Assembly (NCBI RefSeq): GCF_030145185.1
Contig: NZ_JAQYWB010000020.1
Coordinates: 22,205-86,204, forward strand
DNA from: Desulfoluna sp.
GTDB taxonomy: Bacteria; Desulfobacterota; Desulfobacteria; Desulfobacterales; Desulfolunaceae
Direction of reading: 5' to 3'
Length of the DNA: 64,000 nt
Below are positions 17,603-26,250 of the stretch, in pieces. The notes beneath the pieces are model-generated. The model saw only the letters and a list, made by a program, of their open reading frames with translations, searched no databases and was not told the origin of the DNA. Both the position numbers and the translations under genes were made by a program. The stretch's first letter is position 1, and every line of letters starts with the position of its first letter.

Positions 17603-17629
17603 AAAAAAACCTGCTTCGGCAGGTTTTTT
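17603..17629 (+). terminator. Rho-independent terminator of rdgB
   Basis: AAAAAACCTGC and GCAGGTTTTTT form a stem closed by a TTCG tetraloop and ending in a T-run, 16 bp after the rdgB stop. The flanking A and T runs would make it work in both directions. Confidence 0.92.
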
Positions 17630-17826
17630 GCCTGCCACCAAATGGCCGAATGACACTTTTTTACGATGTATTCAAATTTCAACGTATGATGTTTTAATCA
17701 AACCTTTCCGCCCGTTTTATTCTCGCAGGGGTTGCGGGGATACGGTGTGTGAGAAGCGTCGGGTGCAGGGTCTTGTCCGACGATGAGAGGTGAGGTTGAA
17801 TCATCATCATATTTTTCAGGATCAGG

Positions 17827-19782
17827 ATGAACATGGCACAGACAAAAGAGATGATTGGGGGGATCGAGACATTCGAGGAGGCCATGGCTCTTCTCGAGGC
17901 TCGCATGGATGCGGATACGTTGGCGAAGCTCAAACGGATTCGCACCCGGGATGCGGTGATCACCATCGCCAACGCGGCAATGCTCTGTACGCCGGACCGC
18001 ATCTTTATCAACACCGGTTCAAAAGAGGACGGGGCCTTCATTCGACGGGAGGCACTGGCCACCGCAGAAGAAGATGCGCTTCCCATGGCAAATCATACCA
18101 TCCACTATGAGCTCAAGGATGAGCAGGGCCGAATCACCGATCGGACCTATTACCTGGCCGAGCCGGATGAGAAGGTGAGCTCCCTTGCCAACCGTATCGA
18201 TCGTGGCGAGGGCCTGGTGGATGTTCAAGAGCGCATGGGGGGGATCATGAAGGGGATGACCATGGTCGTCGGCCTTTATATGCGTGGCCCTGTGGGCGCT
18301 CCTGCCTCCAACCCGTCTCTTCAGATCACCAGCTCTTTGTATGTGACGCACAGTGCGGAGATGCTGTATCGAAACCGTTTCGACGATTTCGATGCGGAGG
18401 TGGAACGCCTCGGGTATTTTTACACCAACATCCATTCCCAGGGTTTGAACCGCGCCGAAGATCTTCCCAACGCCAGGGTCTACATGGATCGACATGATCA
18501 GACCACCTACTCGATCAACTGCACCTATGCCGGAAACACCCTCCTCATGAAAAAGGGTAACCACCGTTTTTCTGTGGACAAGGCCGTAAAAAATCGTGGC
18601 AACGAGCTCTCTGAGCATATGTTTATCACCGGTATCGAAGGCCCCGGCAGCCGGGTCACCTGGTTCGCCGGTGCCGCTCCCAGTGGGTGCGGCAAAACCA
18701 CCACGGCCATGGCCGGTCACCAATTTGTCGGGGATGACCTGGCTCAGATGTGGATTGCCGAAGACGGTACCGTGCGCAGCATCAACCCGGAAAGCGGGAT
18801 TTTCGGTATCGTGGAAGACGTCAACTGGGAAGGGGACCCTGCCCTGATGCCTCTGCTTCGTGAAGAGGGGACCGAGGTGATCTGGTCCAACGTTCTTATC
18901 GATGAGGACGGCCTGCCCCAGTGGACTGGGAACGGAGACGGAAACCCGACAAAGGGCCGCAACTTCCAGGGCGAGTGGGAAGCCGGTATGGTGGATGAGA
19001 AGGGCAAGCCTGTTCCCGTGTCTCACCCCAACTCCCGCGCCACTCTGGTGGCCAGCGCTCTGGCCAATTACTCTCCGGCCTCTGAAGATCCCAAGGGTGT
19101 GGAGACCAGCGTCATTACCTATTCTGGCCGTGACGCCGACACCATGCCGCCTGTGTGGGTGGCAAAAAGTTCCGATCATGGCGTGGCCATTGGCGCCTGC
19201 ATCGTTTCCGCCGCCACGGCCACCGAGGTGGGGGCCAAGGGCGTGAAGCGTGCTCCCTGGGCCAACGCTCCTTTTATCCCCGGCGCTCTGGGTGAGTACA
19301 TGGACGCTCAGTTTGCCTTCTGGGCCAATGAGCGCATCGCCAGCGGCAAGCGTCCTCTCATGGCCGGTCTCAACTATTTTCTTACCCACAAGGCGCGCGG
19401 TGGGGAGTCCACCAAACTCCTGGGTGAGAAGCGGGATGTGAAGGTCTGGCTTGCCTGGCTTGAACGCCATTTCCATGGCGAAGTGCGTGGCATCGAGACG
19501 CCCATCGGCATCCTTCCCAAGTATGAAGACCTGAAAGCCCTTTTTACCAAGATCCTCGATAAGCCTTACCCCGAGGAGCTCTATACCAAACAGTTCTCCC
19601 TGTATGTGGACAACATCGTGGCCCGCATCGATCTGCAGAACGATGCCTATGGCAAGGAAGAGGACATCCCTGCCCGCTTTTTCGAGGTTCTGAAAGAGCA
19701 GAAAGAGGGGCTCTTGGCCCTTAAGGAGAGCTTCGGTGTGGTTGTAAGGCCTGAGATGCTCACGGAGAAAACCGCCGCCTGA
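17827..19782 (+). CDS. pckG: Phosphoenolpyruvate carboxykinase, GTP-type, divergent
   Basis: This 651-residue cytoplasmic enzyme is related to GTP-dependent PEP carboxykinases, which interconvert oxaloacetate and PEP. The P-loop kinase-1 motif is APSGCGKTTTAMAG, where classical enzymes read PSACGKTN. Further landmarks in family order are YAGNTLLMKKG, ESGIFGIVEDVNWEGDPALM, the VIWSNVLIDEDG box, HPNSR, RPLMAGLNYFLTHKARGG and ETPIGILPKYEDL. Overall layout and length fit the GTP type, but the nucleotide loop is atypical, so nucleotide specificity (GTP, ATP or other) should not be assumed. Start choice is between adjacent ATGs 17827 and 17833. It is flanked by terminators and stands alone. Confidence 0.85.
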   Translation: MNMAQTKEMIGGIETFEEAMALLEARMDADTLAKLKRIRTRDAVITIANAAMLCTPDRIFINTGSKEDGAFIRREALATAEEDALPMANHTIHYELKDEQGRITDRTYYLAEPDEKVSSLANRIDRGEGLVDVQERMGGIMKGMTMVVGLYMRGPVGAPASNPSLQITSSLYVTHSAEMLYRNRFDDFDAEVERLGYFYTNIHSQGLNRAEDLPNARVYMDRHDQTTYSINCTYAGNTLLMKKGNHRFSVDKAVKNRGNELSEHMFITGIEGPGSRVTWFAGAAPSGCGKTTTAMAGHQFVGDDLAQMWIAEDGTVRSINPESGIFGIVEDVNWEGDPALMPLLREEGTEVIWSNVLIDEDGLPQWTGNGDGNPTKGRNFQGEWEAGMVDEKGKPVPVSHPNSRATLVASALANYSPASEDPKGVETSVITYSGRDADTMPPVWVAKSSDHGVAIGACIVSAATATEVGAKGVKRAPWANAPFIPGALGEYMDAQFAFWANERIASGKRPLMAGLNYFLTHKARGGESTKLLGEKRDVKVWLAWLERHFHGEVRGIETPIGILPKYEDLKALFTKILDKPYPEELYTKQFSLYVDNIVARIDLQNDAYGKEEDIPARFFEVLKEQKEGLLALKESFGVVVRPEMLTEKTAA

Positions 19783-19871
19783 AGGTGAGGGCCCCCGTGA
19801 TTGGGGGTGATTGCCGAGTCTCTGAGGGCCTCCTGCTTTTTGGGTCCGCTCCGGTGGGTTGAAAGAACCGT

Positions 19872-19912
19872 ACGGCCCCGCTCGATTTATTTGTCGAGTG
19901 GGGCCGTTTTTT
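19872..19912 (+). terminator. Rho-independent terminator of pckG
   Basis: ACGGCCCCGCTCGA (19872-19885) pairs with TCGAGTGGGGCCGT (19894-19907) in a 14-bp stem with one mismatch, followed by TTTTTT. It lies about 90 bp after the pckG stop and before the symporter gene. Confidence 0.92.
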
Positions 19913-20041
19913 ATTTTCGTAGAAACCACCGGGTGCATTCGTGATCGGCTTTCACGGCGGCACTCCTTAATCACGTGCCACGGCAGGGCAATTCTGATAT
20001 GGGTGGATCTTGGATTGGTTTCAATTGAATGCGGAGGTGTT

Positions 20042-21763
20042 ATGTCCCAGTTGGATTGGTTGATTGTCGGGGGTTATCTTTTTTTCAGTGTGTCTCTGGG
20101 GCTGTTTTTTTCACGGCGTGCGCTTCAAAGCGTGGACGACTATTTTGTTTCGGGCCGGTCTTTCCCCTGGTGGCTGGCGGGGGTCTCCATGGTGGCCTCA
20201 GCCTTTGCCATCGATACCCCTTTGGGGATCACGGGGCTGGTGGCTGACAACGGGATTCCCGGGGTGTGGTTTGCCTGGTCTTTTGTGCTGGGGGGGGCCG
20301 GGACCCTGGGGGCCTTTATCTTTTCGGCCATGCTGCGTCGCTCACGCATCATCACCACGGCAGAGTTGATCGAGTTGCGGTACTCCGGGCCGCAGGCGGC
20401 CGCCTTGCGTGGCTTCAAGGGGATCTATTTCGGGGTCTTTGCCAACGCCATCACCCTGGGGTGGATTTTAAAGGCGGTGTGGACCCTTTCCGAGGTTGTG
20501 GTGCCGGGGATCGACCGGGATCTGCTCCTGTTTGTGTTGTTGCTTTTTACCCTGATTTATACCGCCATGAGCGGGCTCTGGGGGATTGCCGCCACCGACT
20601 TTATTCAGTTTATTATCGGGAGCATCGGTTCGTTTCTCCTGGCTTTTTATTCCTGGCGATACATCGGCGGGATCGATCAGGTGGTGGCCGGGTTCACGGC
20701 AAAATATGGCGCCGCCGACGCGGGCTTTCGACTCTCCTTTCTCCCAAAGGTGGGGACTCCATTTTTTGTCACCTTTGTGGTCTTTATGACGTTGAAGTGG
20801 TGGGGGAACCCACCGCCGGCCATTACCCAGCGCATTATCGCCTCAAAAGATGAGAAGGACGCCTCCAAGGCCACCCTCTTTTTTGCGGTGCTCGCCTTCG
20901 GGTTTAACTATTGGCCTATGATTTTTGCCGCCATGGTCTCTATTATCGCTTTTCCCGATGCCCCGAGTCCTGAGACGGGATACGCCATGCTGTTGACGAC
21001 GCTTCTGCCTTCCGGTGTTCTGGGGTTGATGATGGCCTCGCTGATGGCTGCCTTCATGTCCACGGTGGACACCCACATCAACTACGGCGCCTCGTATATG
21101 GTCAACGACATCTACCGCCGTTTTATGGTGAAAAATGCGTCCGAGAAGCACTACGTTCGTGCTTCCCAGGTGAGCACGGTGATCATGCTTCTTGTGGCGG
21201 TGTTTGTGGCCTACCATTTAGATTCCGTGGCGGATGCCTGGTATTACATGTCCATGCTCACCGCAGGGTACGGCATTGTGATTGTCATCCGGTGGTTTTG
21301 GTGGCGGGTGAACGCCTGGGCGGAAATTGCGGCCCTGGCCGCTTCGGGGGTGACCAGCACCTTTCTTTCTCCCAAGTTTGCAAAGGCCCTGGGGTACTGG
21401 GACCTCATTCCCCATGTTCGGTGGCAGTACCGTTTTTTAATTGTGGTGGGGGTGTGTACCGTCAGCTGGCTGGTGGTCTGTTTTCTGACGGAACCGGATG
21501 ACGAGGCGCATCTTGTGGCCTTTTGCGAACGCGTCAAGCCGTTTCCCACCTTTTGGGGGCCCATTTATAAAAAATACCCCCATATTGAGTGGCGCGATCA
21601 CTTTGGTCGGGCCTGTCTGCTTTGGGGCGTGGGGGCCTTAGGCATTTACAGCTTTTGTTTCGGCATGGGGAGTCTCATGTTCCTCCGGTTTGTCCAGGCC
21701 GGGCTGCTTCTGTCTCTTTCGGGTGTCATCGGCTTCCTTATTGCCCGATACTGGAAGCCTTAA
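20042..21763 (+). CDS. Sodium:solute symporter (SSS family)
   Basis: This 573-residue inner-membrane protein has about 13-14 hydrophobic helices. Typical SSS landmarks are the N-terminal DYFVSGRSFPWWLAG, ASAFAIDTPLGITG, TTAELIELRYSG, and the LMAAFMSTVDTHINYGASYMVNDIY signature near the sodium site. The substrate cannot be assigned; neighbouring genes give no clue. ATG 20042 is chosen because GGAGGTG lies just upstream; the open frame extends further 5' but across the pckG terminator. Its TAA stop coincides with the first bases of a 151-bp dispersed repeat. Confidence 0.9.
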   Translation: MSQLDWLIVGGYLFFSVSLGLFFSRRALQSVDDYFVSGRSFPWWLAGVSMVASAFAIDTPLGITGLVADNGIPGVWFAWSFVLGGAGTLGAFIFSAMLRRSRIITTAELIELRYSGPQAAALRGFKGIYFGVFANAITLGWILKAVWTLSEVVVPGIDRDLLLFVLLLFTLIYTAMSGLWGIAATDFIQFIIGSIGSFLLAFYSWRYIGGIDQVVAGFTAKYGAADAGFRLSFLPKVGTPFFVTFVVFMTLKWWGNPPPAITQRIIASKDEKDASKATLFFAVLAFGFNYWPMIFAAMVSIIAFPDAPSPETGYAMLLTTLLPSGVLGLMMASLMAAFMSTVDTHINYGASYMVNDIYRRFMVKNASEKHYVRASQVSTVIMLLVAVFVAYHLDSVADAWYYMSMLTAGYGIVIVIRWFWWRVNAWAEIAALAASGVTSTFLSPKFAKALGYWDLIPHVRWQYRFLIVVGVCTVSWLVVCFLTEPDDEAHLVAFCERVKPFPTFWGPIYKKYPHIEWRDHFGRACLLWGVGALGIYSFCFGMGSLMFLRFVQAGLLLSLSGVIGFLIARYWKP

Positions 21764-21911
21764 CCCAGATATTTCATGAGAAAACAATCAGGACTATGGA
21801 ATAATACGTAATGACAGTTCTTTGCGGAAATATGTTCAGTCGTTTCAAACATGCAAAATGTAATCCACGATATTCTGTTTGATTTTCTCACCCTTCGGGC
21901 GAGCCGGGTTA
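21761..21911. repeat. 151-bp dispersed repeat element, copy 1
   Basis: This segment aligns without gaps to 63801-63951 with about 15 differences in 151 positions (about 90% identity). Its ends TTAACCC and GGGTTAA are inverted repeats. Near the right end CTCACCC-TTCG-GGCGAG forms a hairpin with a UUCG tetraloop. The first three bases are the stop codon of the symporter. No start codon with a ribosome site and no shared open frame is visible in either copy, so it is probably a non-coding mobile or structured element. Confidence 0.85.
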
Positions 21912-21927
21912 AGTCCCCGTTGTGGCT

Positions 21928-21956
21928 TTGACAGGAGAGAGGATCGGCATTACCAT
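21928..21956 (+). promoter_or_regulatory. Candidate promoter of the DUF6178-like gene
   Basis: TTGACA (21928-21933), a 17-bp spacer and TACCAT (21951-21956) lie just right of the repeat element and about 85 bp before the next start codon. The -35 is perfect; the -10 matches 4 of 6 positions. Confidence 0.45.
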
Positions 21957-22039
21957 AAGACATTGTAAGACCCTGTAGGGGTTGTTAACTGATCTGAATA
22001 TATCCGAGTCCATCGGGCCCATGCCATAGAGGAAAATAT

Positions 22040-23782
22040 ATGAATCTTGAAGAGAAAATGGAATTAAACGGGAGCCTCTCTCCCGCGGATGCGGCGCGGT
22101 ATCAGCGTCGTTTGAAAATCATGGGCATGGAGTCTGAGCAGGCCCTGGATGCCATTATCAGTGACCCGACTCCTGCGGCGCTTGTCCAGTCTTTTCCCCA
22201 TCAGGATCTCTATTTTCTTGTGAACGACATCGGAGTGGAGGACGCCTTGCCTGTGTTGGCGGTGGCTTCCTCCGAGCAGTGGGAGTATTTCATCGATGTC
22301 GAGGTGTGGCAGCGGGATCTTCTGGATGCCGATGGGTTGACCCGCTGGTTTGATCTCCTGCTCAAGGCCGACCCCAGGCGGTGCGTGAACTGGATGCTGA
22401 TCGAGCACACGGCGTTTTTTGAAGCCTATCTGGCGCGGTACATCGATGTCCGGGTGCGTGAGAAGAACGAGGACCCTTCTGATTTTGGTCCTGGCTGGTT
22501 TACCTTTGACGACTGGTTTTACATTCGTCATCGAGATCTGCCGGAAGAGCCGGTGGAGGAGGGTGCTCCGTATATTCATCCAGACGATCGTAACGATGTG
22601 GTGTTCTCCATTTTGCAGACCCTCTCCACCGGGGACCACCCCCGTTTTCAAAGTGTGATGCTCGAAGCCATGAGCGTTCTCTCTGCCGAGGTGGAGGAGG
22701 AGAGCTATCGCCTGCGCAATGTGCGTCTCTCTGAGAAAGGGTTCCTTCCCTTTGAGGAGGCGCTGGGCGTCTACGCGCCTCTGGCGGTGGAGGCCTTGCG
22801 TAAAGGGGTGCGAAAGGCGCCGCCCCTGGATGCGGACACCGTGGTTCCCCATGCCCATACCGGGGCGGTGCGTGAAGGCACTCTTTTTTCCGATGCCTTG
22901 GGGCACCTGGATGACGGGGTCCTGCTCTCCGCCCTTCAGATGGAGTTTGCGGTGCTGTGTAACCGGGTGATCTCCGCCGATCAAAAATGGGTGCGTGAGC
23001 GTTCTGAACTCACCTTTGTGGTCAAGAAGGTGTGTGGCTATATTTCCCTGGGGCTTGAAGCGCTGAATCGAGAGGCCGAGGTCGAGAAAAGTCTGGGTGC
23101 GTGGCTGACGGATGCAGGCCTCGAAGAGATCTTCAGGGTTGGGTATGGTCAGGCCGCAAGGCTCAAGTTCAAGGCGGACAGGTGGCGAAAAGAGAGCTGG
23201 CTGATGGGGCAGGGGCTTTCTCTCTCCCTTCTCGGCGAAGCCTGGATGGGGGTTGCCGGCGGGTTGCTTCTCAACCGCCCCCTTTACTTTGACAACTACA
23301 TCAGCGGTTCCCTTTATCGGGAGTTCGAGACCCTGGCCGACATCGAGGCCACCGAGGCTATTTTTTCTGATATTGTTGGGATTGATGCCGTTCTCAGCCT
23401 GCTGGACCCGGATCCCAAGCCGTTTAAAGGCCCCAACCTGACGCTTAAGAGTCTTCTGCTGACCCTGTGGGCTCCGGCCTGGCTTGGGGAGTCTGACCAC
23501 ACCGGTCCTCTGACGTTGGTGCAGGTAACACGGCTTTTGTCGGGTATCTGGACGAGGGAAGGGGAAAGGACGCAGATTTCCGATGAGGTAAAAACCCATT
23601 TTCTCTCATGGCTCGCCCAGGAAACCGGGCTGTCCCGGTCTGAGATCAGTGAGCGTCTTGCCGAGGGGCTGGAGCGCCTCTTTGCCGAGGTGGCCGATGA
23701 GTATGGACACATTGACCCCTGTCAAGCCGATGCGCGGTTTATCCACCTCTTCATTCTGGATGAGGCCTCGCAAAATGAATAA
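22040..23782 (+). CDS. DUF6178-like protein of unknown function
   Basis: This 580-residue soluble, acidic protein has no recognisable catalytic motif. The N-terminal repeats of the type QSFPHQDLYFLVNDIGVEDALPVLAVASSEQWEYFIDVEVW resemble the DUF6178 family of Desulfobacterota, where the same LP-xEDL/A-SxEQ pattern occurs. It is mostly predicted helix, with Leu/Ala/Glu-rich stretches throughout. There is no signal peptide or membrane segment. A ribosome site (GAGG) precedes the ATG. It is monocistronic with its own terminator. I cannot assign a function from neighbours. Confidence 0.75.
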   Translation: MNLEEKMELNGSLSPADAARYQRRLKIMGMESEQALDAIISDPTPAALVQSFPHQDLYFLVNDIGVEDALPVLAVASSEQWEYFIDVEVWQRDLLDADGLTRWFDLLLKADPRRCVNWMLIEHTAFFEAYLARYIDVRVREKNEDPSDFGPGWFTFDDWFYIRHRDLPEEPVEEGAPYIHPDDRNDVVFSILQTLSTGDHPRFQSVMLEAMSVLSAEVEEESYRLRNVRLSEKGFLPFEEALGVYAPLAVEALRKGVRKAPPLDADTVVPHAHTGAVREGTLFSDALGHLDDGVLLSALQMEFAVLCNRVISADQKWVRERSELTFVVKKVCGYISLGLEALNREAEVEKSLGAWLTDAGLEEIFRVGYGQAARLKFKADRWRKESWLMGQGLSLSLLGEAWMGVAGGLLLNRPLYFDNYISGSLYREFETLADIEATEAIFSDIVGIDAVLSLLDPDPKPFKGPNLTLKSLLLTLWAPAWLGESDHTGPLTLVQVTRLLSGIWTREGERTQISDEVKTHFLSWLAQETGLSRSEISERLAEGLERLFAEVADEYGHIDPCQADARFIHLFILDEASQNE

Positions 23783-23805
23783 CGCCTGGGGGCGTTCTTT
23801 TTTTT
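23781..23805 (+). terminator. Rho-independent terminator of the DUF6178-like gene
   Basis: AACGCC (23781-23786) and GGCGTT (23791-23796) form a short stem, followed by C and a run of eight or more T. It begins at the stop codon. Confidence 0.85.
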
Positions 23806-24265
23806 GATCGTATCCATCCCATGAGACGGTGCCTGTCGGAGGTTTTTAATGTGGACGTCCTTCAGGTGCCGGATGGCTCATTATCTTTTGTTCTCCCGTA
23901 ACTATTCAGCTCCGTAAAGCGGCCTCCGGCAGGGCCGCCGGAGGCCCAAGCTGAATAGTTACGTCCTCCCCTCCTTTTTTCTTCTTCCTGAAAAGGGTGT
24001 TGACTCCTCTGTGGATTCTGGAGTAGCCTTTTATATCATCCCGTAAATATGGAAAAACACCTTTTGCTGTGTTGCGGGCGTCTGTTTTCCTCAGGGTCCG
24101 GTCTCCTCTTTTCTGAGTCATTTCTTTCACACCGGACAGCCGTCATACCCATCACCCGGCATATCACAACCCAATTTTTTTTCTGATTCGCAGTACCTCG
24201 TATTTTTTTGTGAATTGACATCTTCCCCCCATTGTTTGGGGTGGGCGTCGTTTTGAGGAGGTTTC
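23806..24265. other. Spacer upstream of the GAF/kinase/USP operon
   Basis: Nothing coding can be supported here. It contains the snap-back repeat at 23897-23963, listed separately, and an AT-rich stretch (24150-24240) directly before the GAF gene where a promoter is likely, although no good consensus is seen. Confidence 0.5.
23897..23963. repeat. Snap-back repeat element (GTAACTATTCAGCT ends), 67 bp
   Basis: CGTAACTATTCAGCT (23897-23911) and AGCTGAATAGTTACG (23949-23963) form a perfect 15-bp inverted repeat. Inside it GCCTCCGGC and GCCGGAGGC form a second GC-rich stem. The whole 67 bp can fold into one long hairpin. The same ends bound the larger element at 4291-4658, and the right half recurs at the end of the RES toxin gene. 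Confidence 0.85.
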
Positions 24266-24829
24266 ATGACCTTTGAACCGGAAAGAAAGATCGGTCTGCC
24301 TCAGTTTCGGGCCATCAGCCACGCCATTTCTCGTTATGAAGACGTCACCATGTTGGGACACCATCTGGTGGAGAGTATCTGTATTTCGTTTGAGATCAAG
24401 GCGGCCAGTATTCTTCTCTTTGATGATCGAGAAAAACAACTCTTTAATGTCTGCAGCCATGGCCTCAGCGATGCGTATTCGCGTGTGGTGCCGGAATTTT
24501 CGAGTATGTTTCGTGAGTTCACCCAGGGCCGCTGGGTCTATTTCGAGGATTTCGCCAACGACCCGCGGGTCAAGCACTCCGATGCCGTGAAAAAAGAGGG
24601 GATCGTGTCCATGCTGTCGGTGCCCATCAAGCGCAGTGAGCACATTCTGGGGCTGCTCAAACTCTACAACTCCGAGCATTGGATTTTGCATGAGGACGAT
24701 ATCATGAGCATTTCTGTGCTTACTGAACAGTACGGGCTGGTCATTGAGAACAATGGGCTTCAGAATTTTTTAAATGAGGTGAAGGCAGCCATGGGGAGCC
24801 TTCCCCTGCGCAAGCTCAAAGGGCTTTAA
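24266..24829 (+). CDS. GAF-domain signalling protein
   Basis: This 187-residue cytoplasmic protein consists almost entirely of one GAF domain (about 20-165). Visible features are AASILLFDDREKQLFNVCSHGL, the central RWVYFEDFANDPRV loop, and SMLSVPIKRSEHILGLLKLYN. GAF domains bind small ligands or cyclic nucleotides; the ligand here is unknown. There is no output domain, so it must act through partners, and the kinase-like gene starts 1 bp after its stop. A strong GAGGAGG site precedes the ATG. It is the first gene of a three-gene unit with an atypical kinase and a universal stress protein. Confidence 0.85.
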   Translation: MTFEPERKIGLPQFRAISHAISRYEDVTMLGHHLVESICISFEIKAASILLFDDREKQLFNVCSHGLSDAYSRVVPEFSSMFREFTQGRWVYFEDFANDPRVKHSDAVKKEGIVSMLSVPIKRSEHILGLLKLYNSEHWILHEDDIMSISVLTEQYGLVIENNGLQNFLNEVKAAMGSLPLRKLKGL

Positions 24830-24830
24830 G

Positions 24831-25736
24831 ATGGCCGGGCGATTGATCACGGATACCTCCGATTTTATGCGTATCGATATTGGCGATCGTGTGGCCGTGG
24901 GAGGTCGGGAGTATCGGGTCACCGGCAATGCCCGGGAAGGGCGTTTCGGGGTGGAGGACCCGAAGATGTGGGTGAAGTGGGTGGTGGATGAGGAGAGCGG
25001 GGAGCGCAAGGTGATGAAACTGGTTTTTTTTGAGACCTTTGTTACCTCCCTGGGCGGAGTCAAGATCCGCTGTTTTCGAGACCCGGCGAAAGAGGGACAG
25101 ATTCTGGCGTTGGTGAGGGGGCACCGCTCCTTTATGCAGGGGGTGGAGTACAACGACAACCGGGACAACAGCGTTCGTGTGATCGAGATGGTACGCGGGA
25201 AGAATTTCTATTTTTATATCGAAGGGCTTCTCATGCCCCATAAAACCTATTTTGAGGAGGTGCTTCCCGGCGTTTTGAAGGGGTTGCTGAAAGCCTTTGA
25301 GGGGCTCAGGTATCTTCACCTGAACGGGTTTCGTCATGGGGATGTGCGAAATGACCATATCATTATCGACAAAGAGTCGGGCCATTACACCTGGATTGAT
25401 TTTGATTACGATTATGAGGCCACGGAGAATCCCTTTGGGCTGGATATTTTCGGCATGGGAAATATTCTCCTTTATGCCATCGGCAAGGGGTTTCACACCC
25501 TTCATATGATCAAGTATGACACCCGGGCGTACGGGGATCTTTTTGAGACGCTGGAATCCACGGACCTGTCGATTCTGGACGGGAACCGGGTGATGAATCT
25601 GCGCAAGGTGTACCCGTATATCCCCAAGTCTTTGAACAATATTCTGCTCCATTTTTCACGGGGCGGCGAGGTGTATTACGAAAGCGCGGATGAGCTGATC
25701 GAAGACGTGACGCGATGCCTTTATTCAATTTTCTAA
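24831..25736 (+). CDS. Atypical serine/threonine-kinase-like protein
   Basis: This 301-residue protein has a kinase-like fold. A beta-rich N-terminal lobe contains VMKLVFF (candidate ATP-lysine), a helix includes FEGLRYLHLNGF, the catalytic loop is HGDVRNDHI, and the metal site is DFD in TWIDFDYDYEA. The loop has the HGD of bacterial and aminoglycoside-type kinases, but the Asn expected five residues after Asp is replaced by His, with an Asn at +3 instead. It may therefore be a weak kinase or a pseudokinase. The first 60 residues (VAVGGREYRVTGNAREGRFG) look like a small beta-barrel. It lies between a GAF protein and a universal stress protein, suggesting a stress-signalling unit. Confidence 0.72.
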   Translation: MAGRLITDTSDFMRIDIGDRVAVGGREYRVTGNAREGRFGVEDPKMWVKWVVDEESGERKVMKLVFFETFVTSLGGVKIRCFRDPAKEGQILALVRGHRSFMQGVEYNDNRDNSVRVIEMVRGKNFYFYIEGLLMPHKTYFEEVLPGVLKGLLKAFEGLRYLHLNGFRHGDVRNDHIIIDKESGHYTWIDFDYDYEATENPFGLDIFGMGNILLYAIGKGFHTLHMIKYDTRAYGDLFETLESTDLSILDGNRVMNLRKVYPYIPKSLNNILLHFSRGGEVYYESADELIEDVTRCLYSIF

Positions 25737-25761
25737 TGGGTTCTACCAACCGGAGGTGGGC

Positions 25762-26205
25762 ATGGATTCCATTTTAATTGCTCTGAGTGATTCCATGAGT
25801 TCCAAGGCGGTGCTGGATTATGTTCTGGCCATGGCCTGGTGCCCTGAGAGTGTGCAGGTCACCCTGCTCCATGTGTTCCGGAAGCAATCGGGCGGTGAGG
25901 AGCTGATGGGGCAAAAGTACATGAAAAAGCAACCCGCAAGGTACATGGAGGTTCTGGAGCAGGCCAGGGATCGGTTTGTGGAGAAAGGGGTTCCCCCGCA
26001 GAGTGTGACCCTGAAAATGGTGACCGAACCCTACGACACCATTGCGGACGGGATCATTGACCAGGCTAAAAACCTCAATCCATCTCTGGTAGTGATTGGT
26101 CGAAAGCGCATGAGCAAAGCGGAGGAGTTCGTCTTGGGAGACGCCAGCATTAAACTGGTGCGTGCCCTTGAGGGGATGGCCATCCTGGTGGTCAAGGTGA
26201 AGTGA
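25762..26205 (+). CDS. Universal stress protein (UspA family)
   Basis: A 147-residue single Usp domain. It begins ILIALSDSMSSKAVLDYVLAMA, has VTLLHVFR in strand 2, and ends LVVIGRKRMSKAEEFVLGDASIKLVRALEGMAILVVK. The ATP-binding pattern of UspFG-type proteins (G-2X-G-9X-G-S/T) is imperfect here (GRKRM, then LGDAS), so nucleotide binding is uncertain. ATG 25762 has GGAGG 5 bp upstream. It closes the GAF-kinase-Usp operon and is followed by a strong bidirectional terminator. Confidence 0.88.
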   Translation: MDSILIALSDSMSSKAVLDYVLAMAWCPESVQVTLLHVFRKQSGGEELMGQKYMKKQPARYMEVLEQARDRFVEKGVPPQSVTLKMVTEPYDTIADGIIDQAKNLNPSLVVIGRKRMSKAEEFVLGDASIKLVRALEGMAILVVKVK

Positions 26206-26250
26206 GGAGATCTCCCTGATACCATAAGGGGGGGGGAAGACAAGGTGGTT

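Noticed and set aside
18019..19974. Long open frame antisense to the PEP carboxykinase gene (651 codons)
   Set aside because: It mirrors the codon structure of the plus-strand gene, which has full family similarity. High GC produces such antisense frames; similar ones lie opposite the acyl-CoA dehydrogenase and the DUF6178-like gene.
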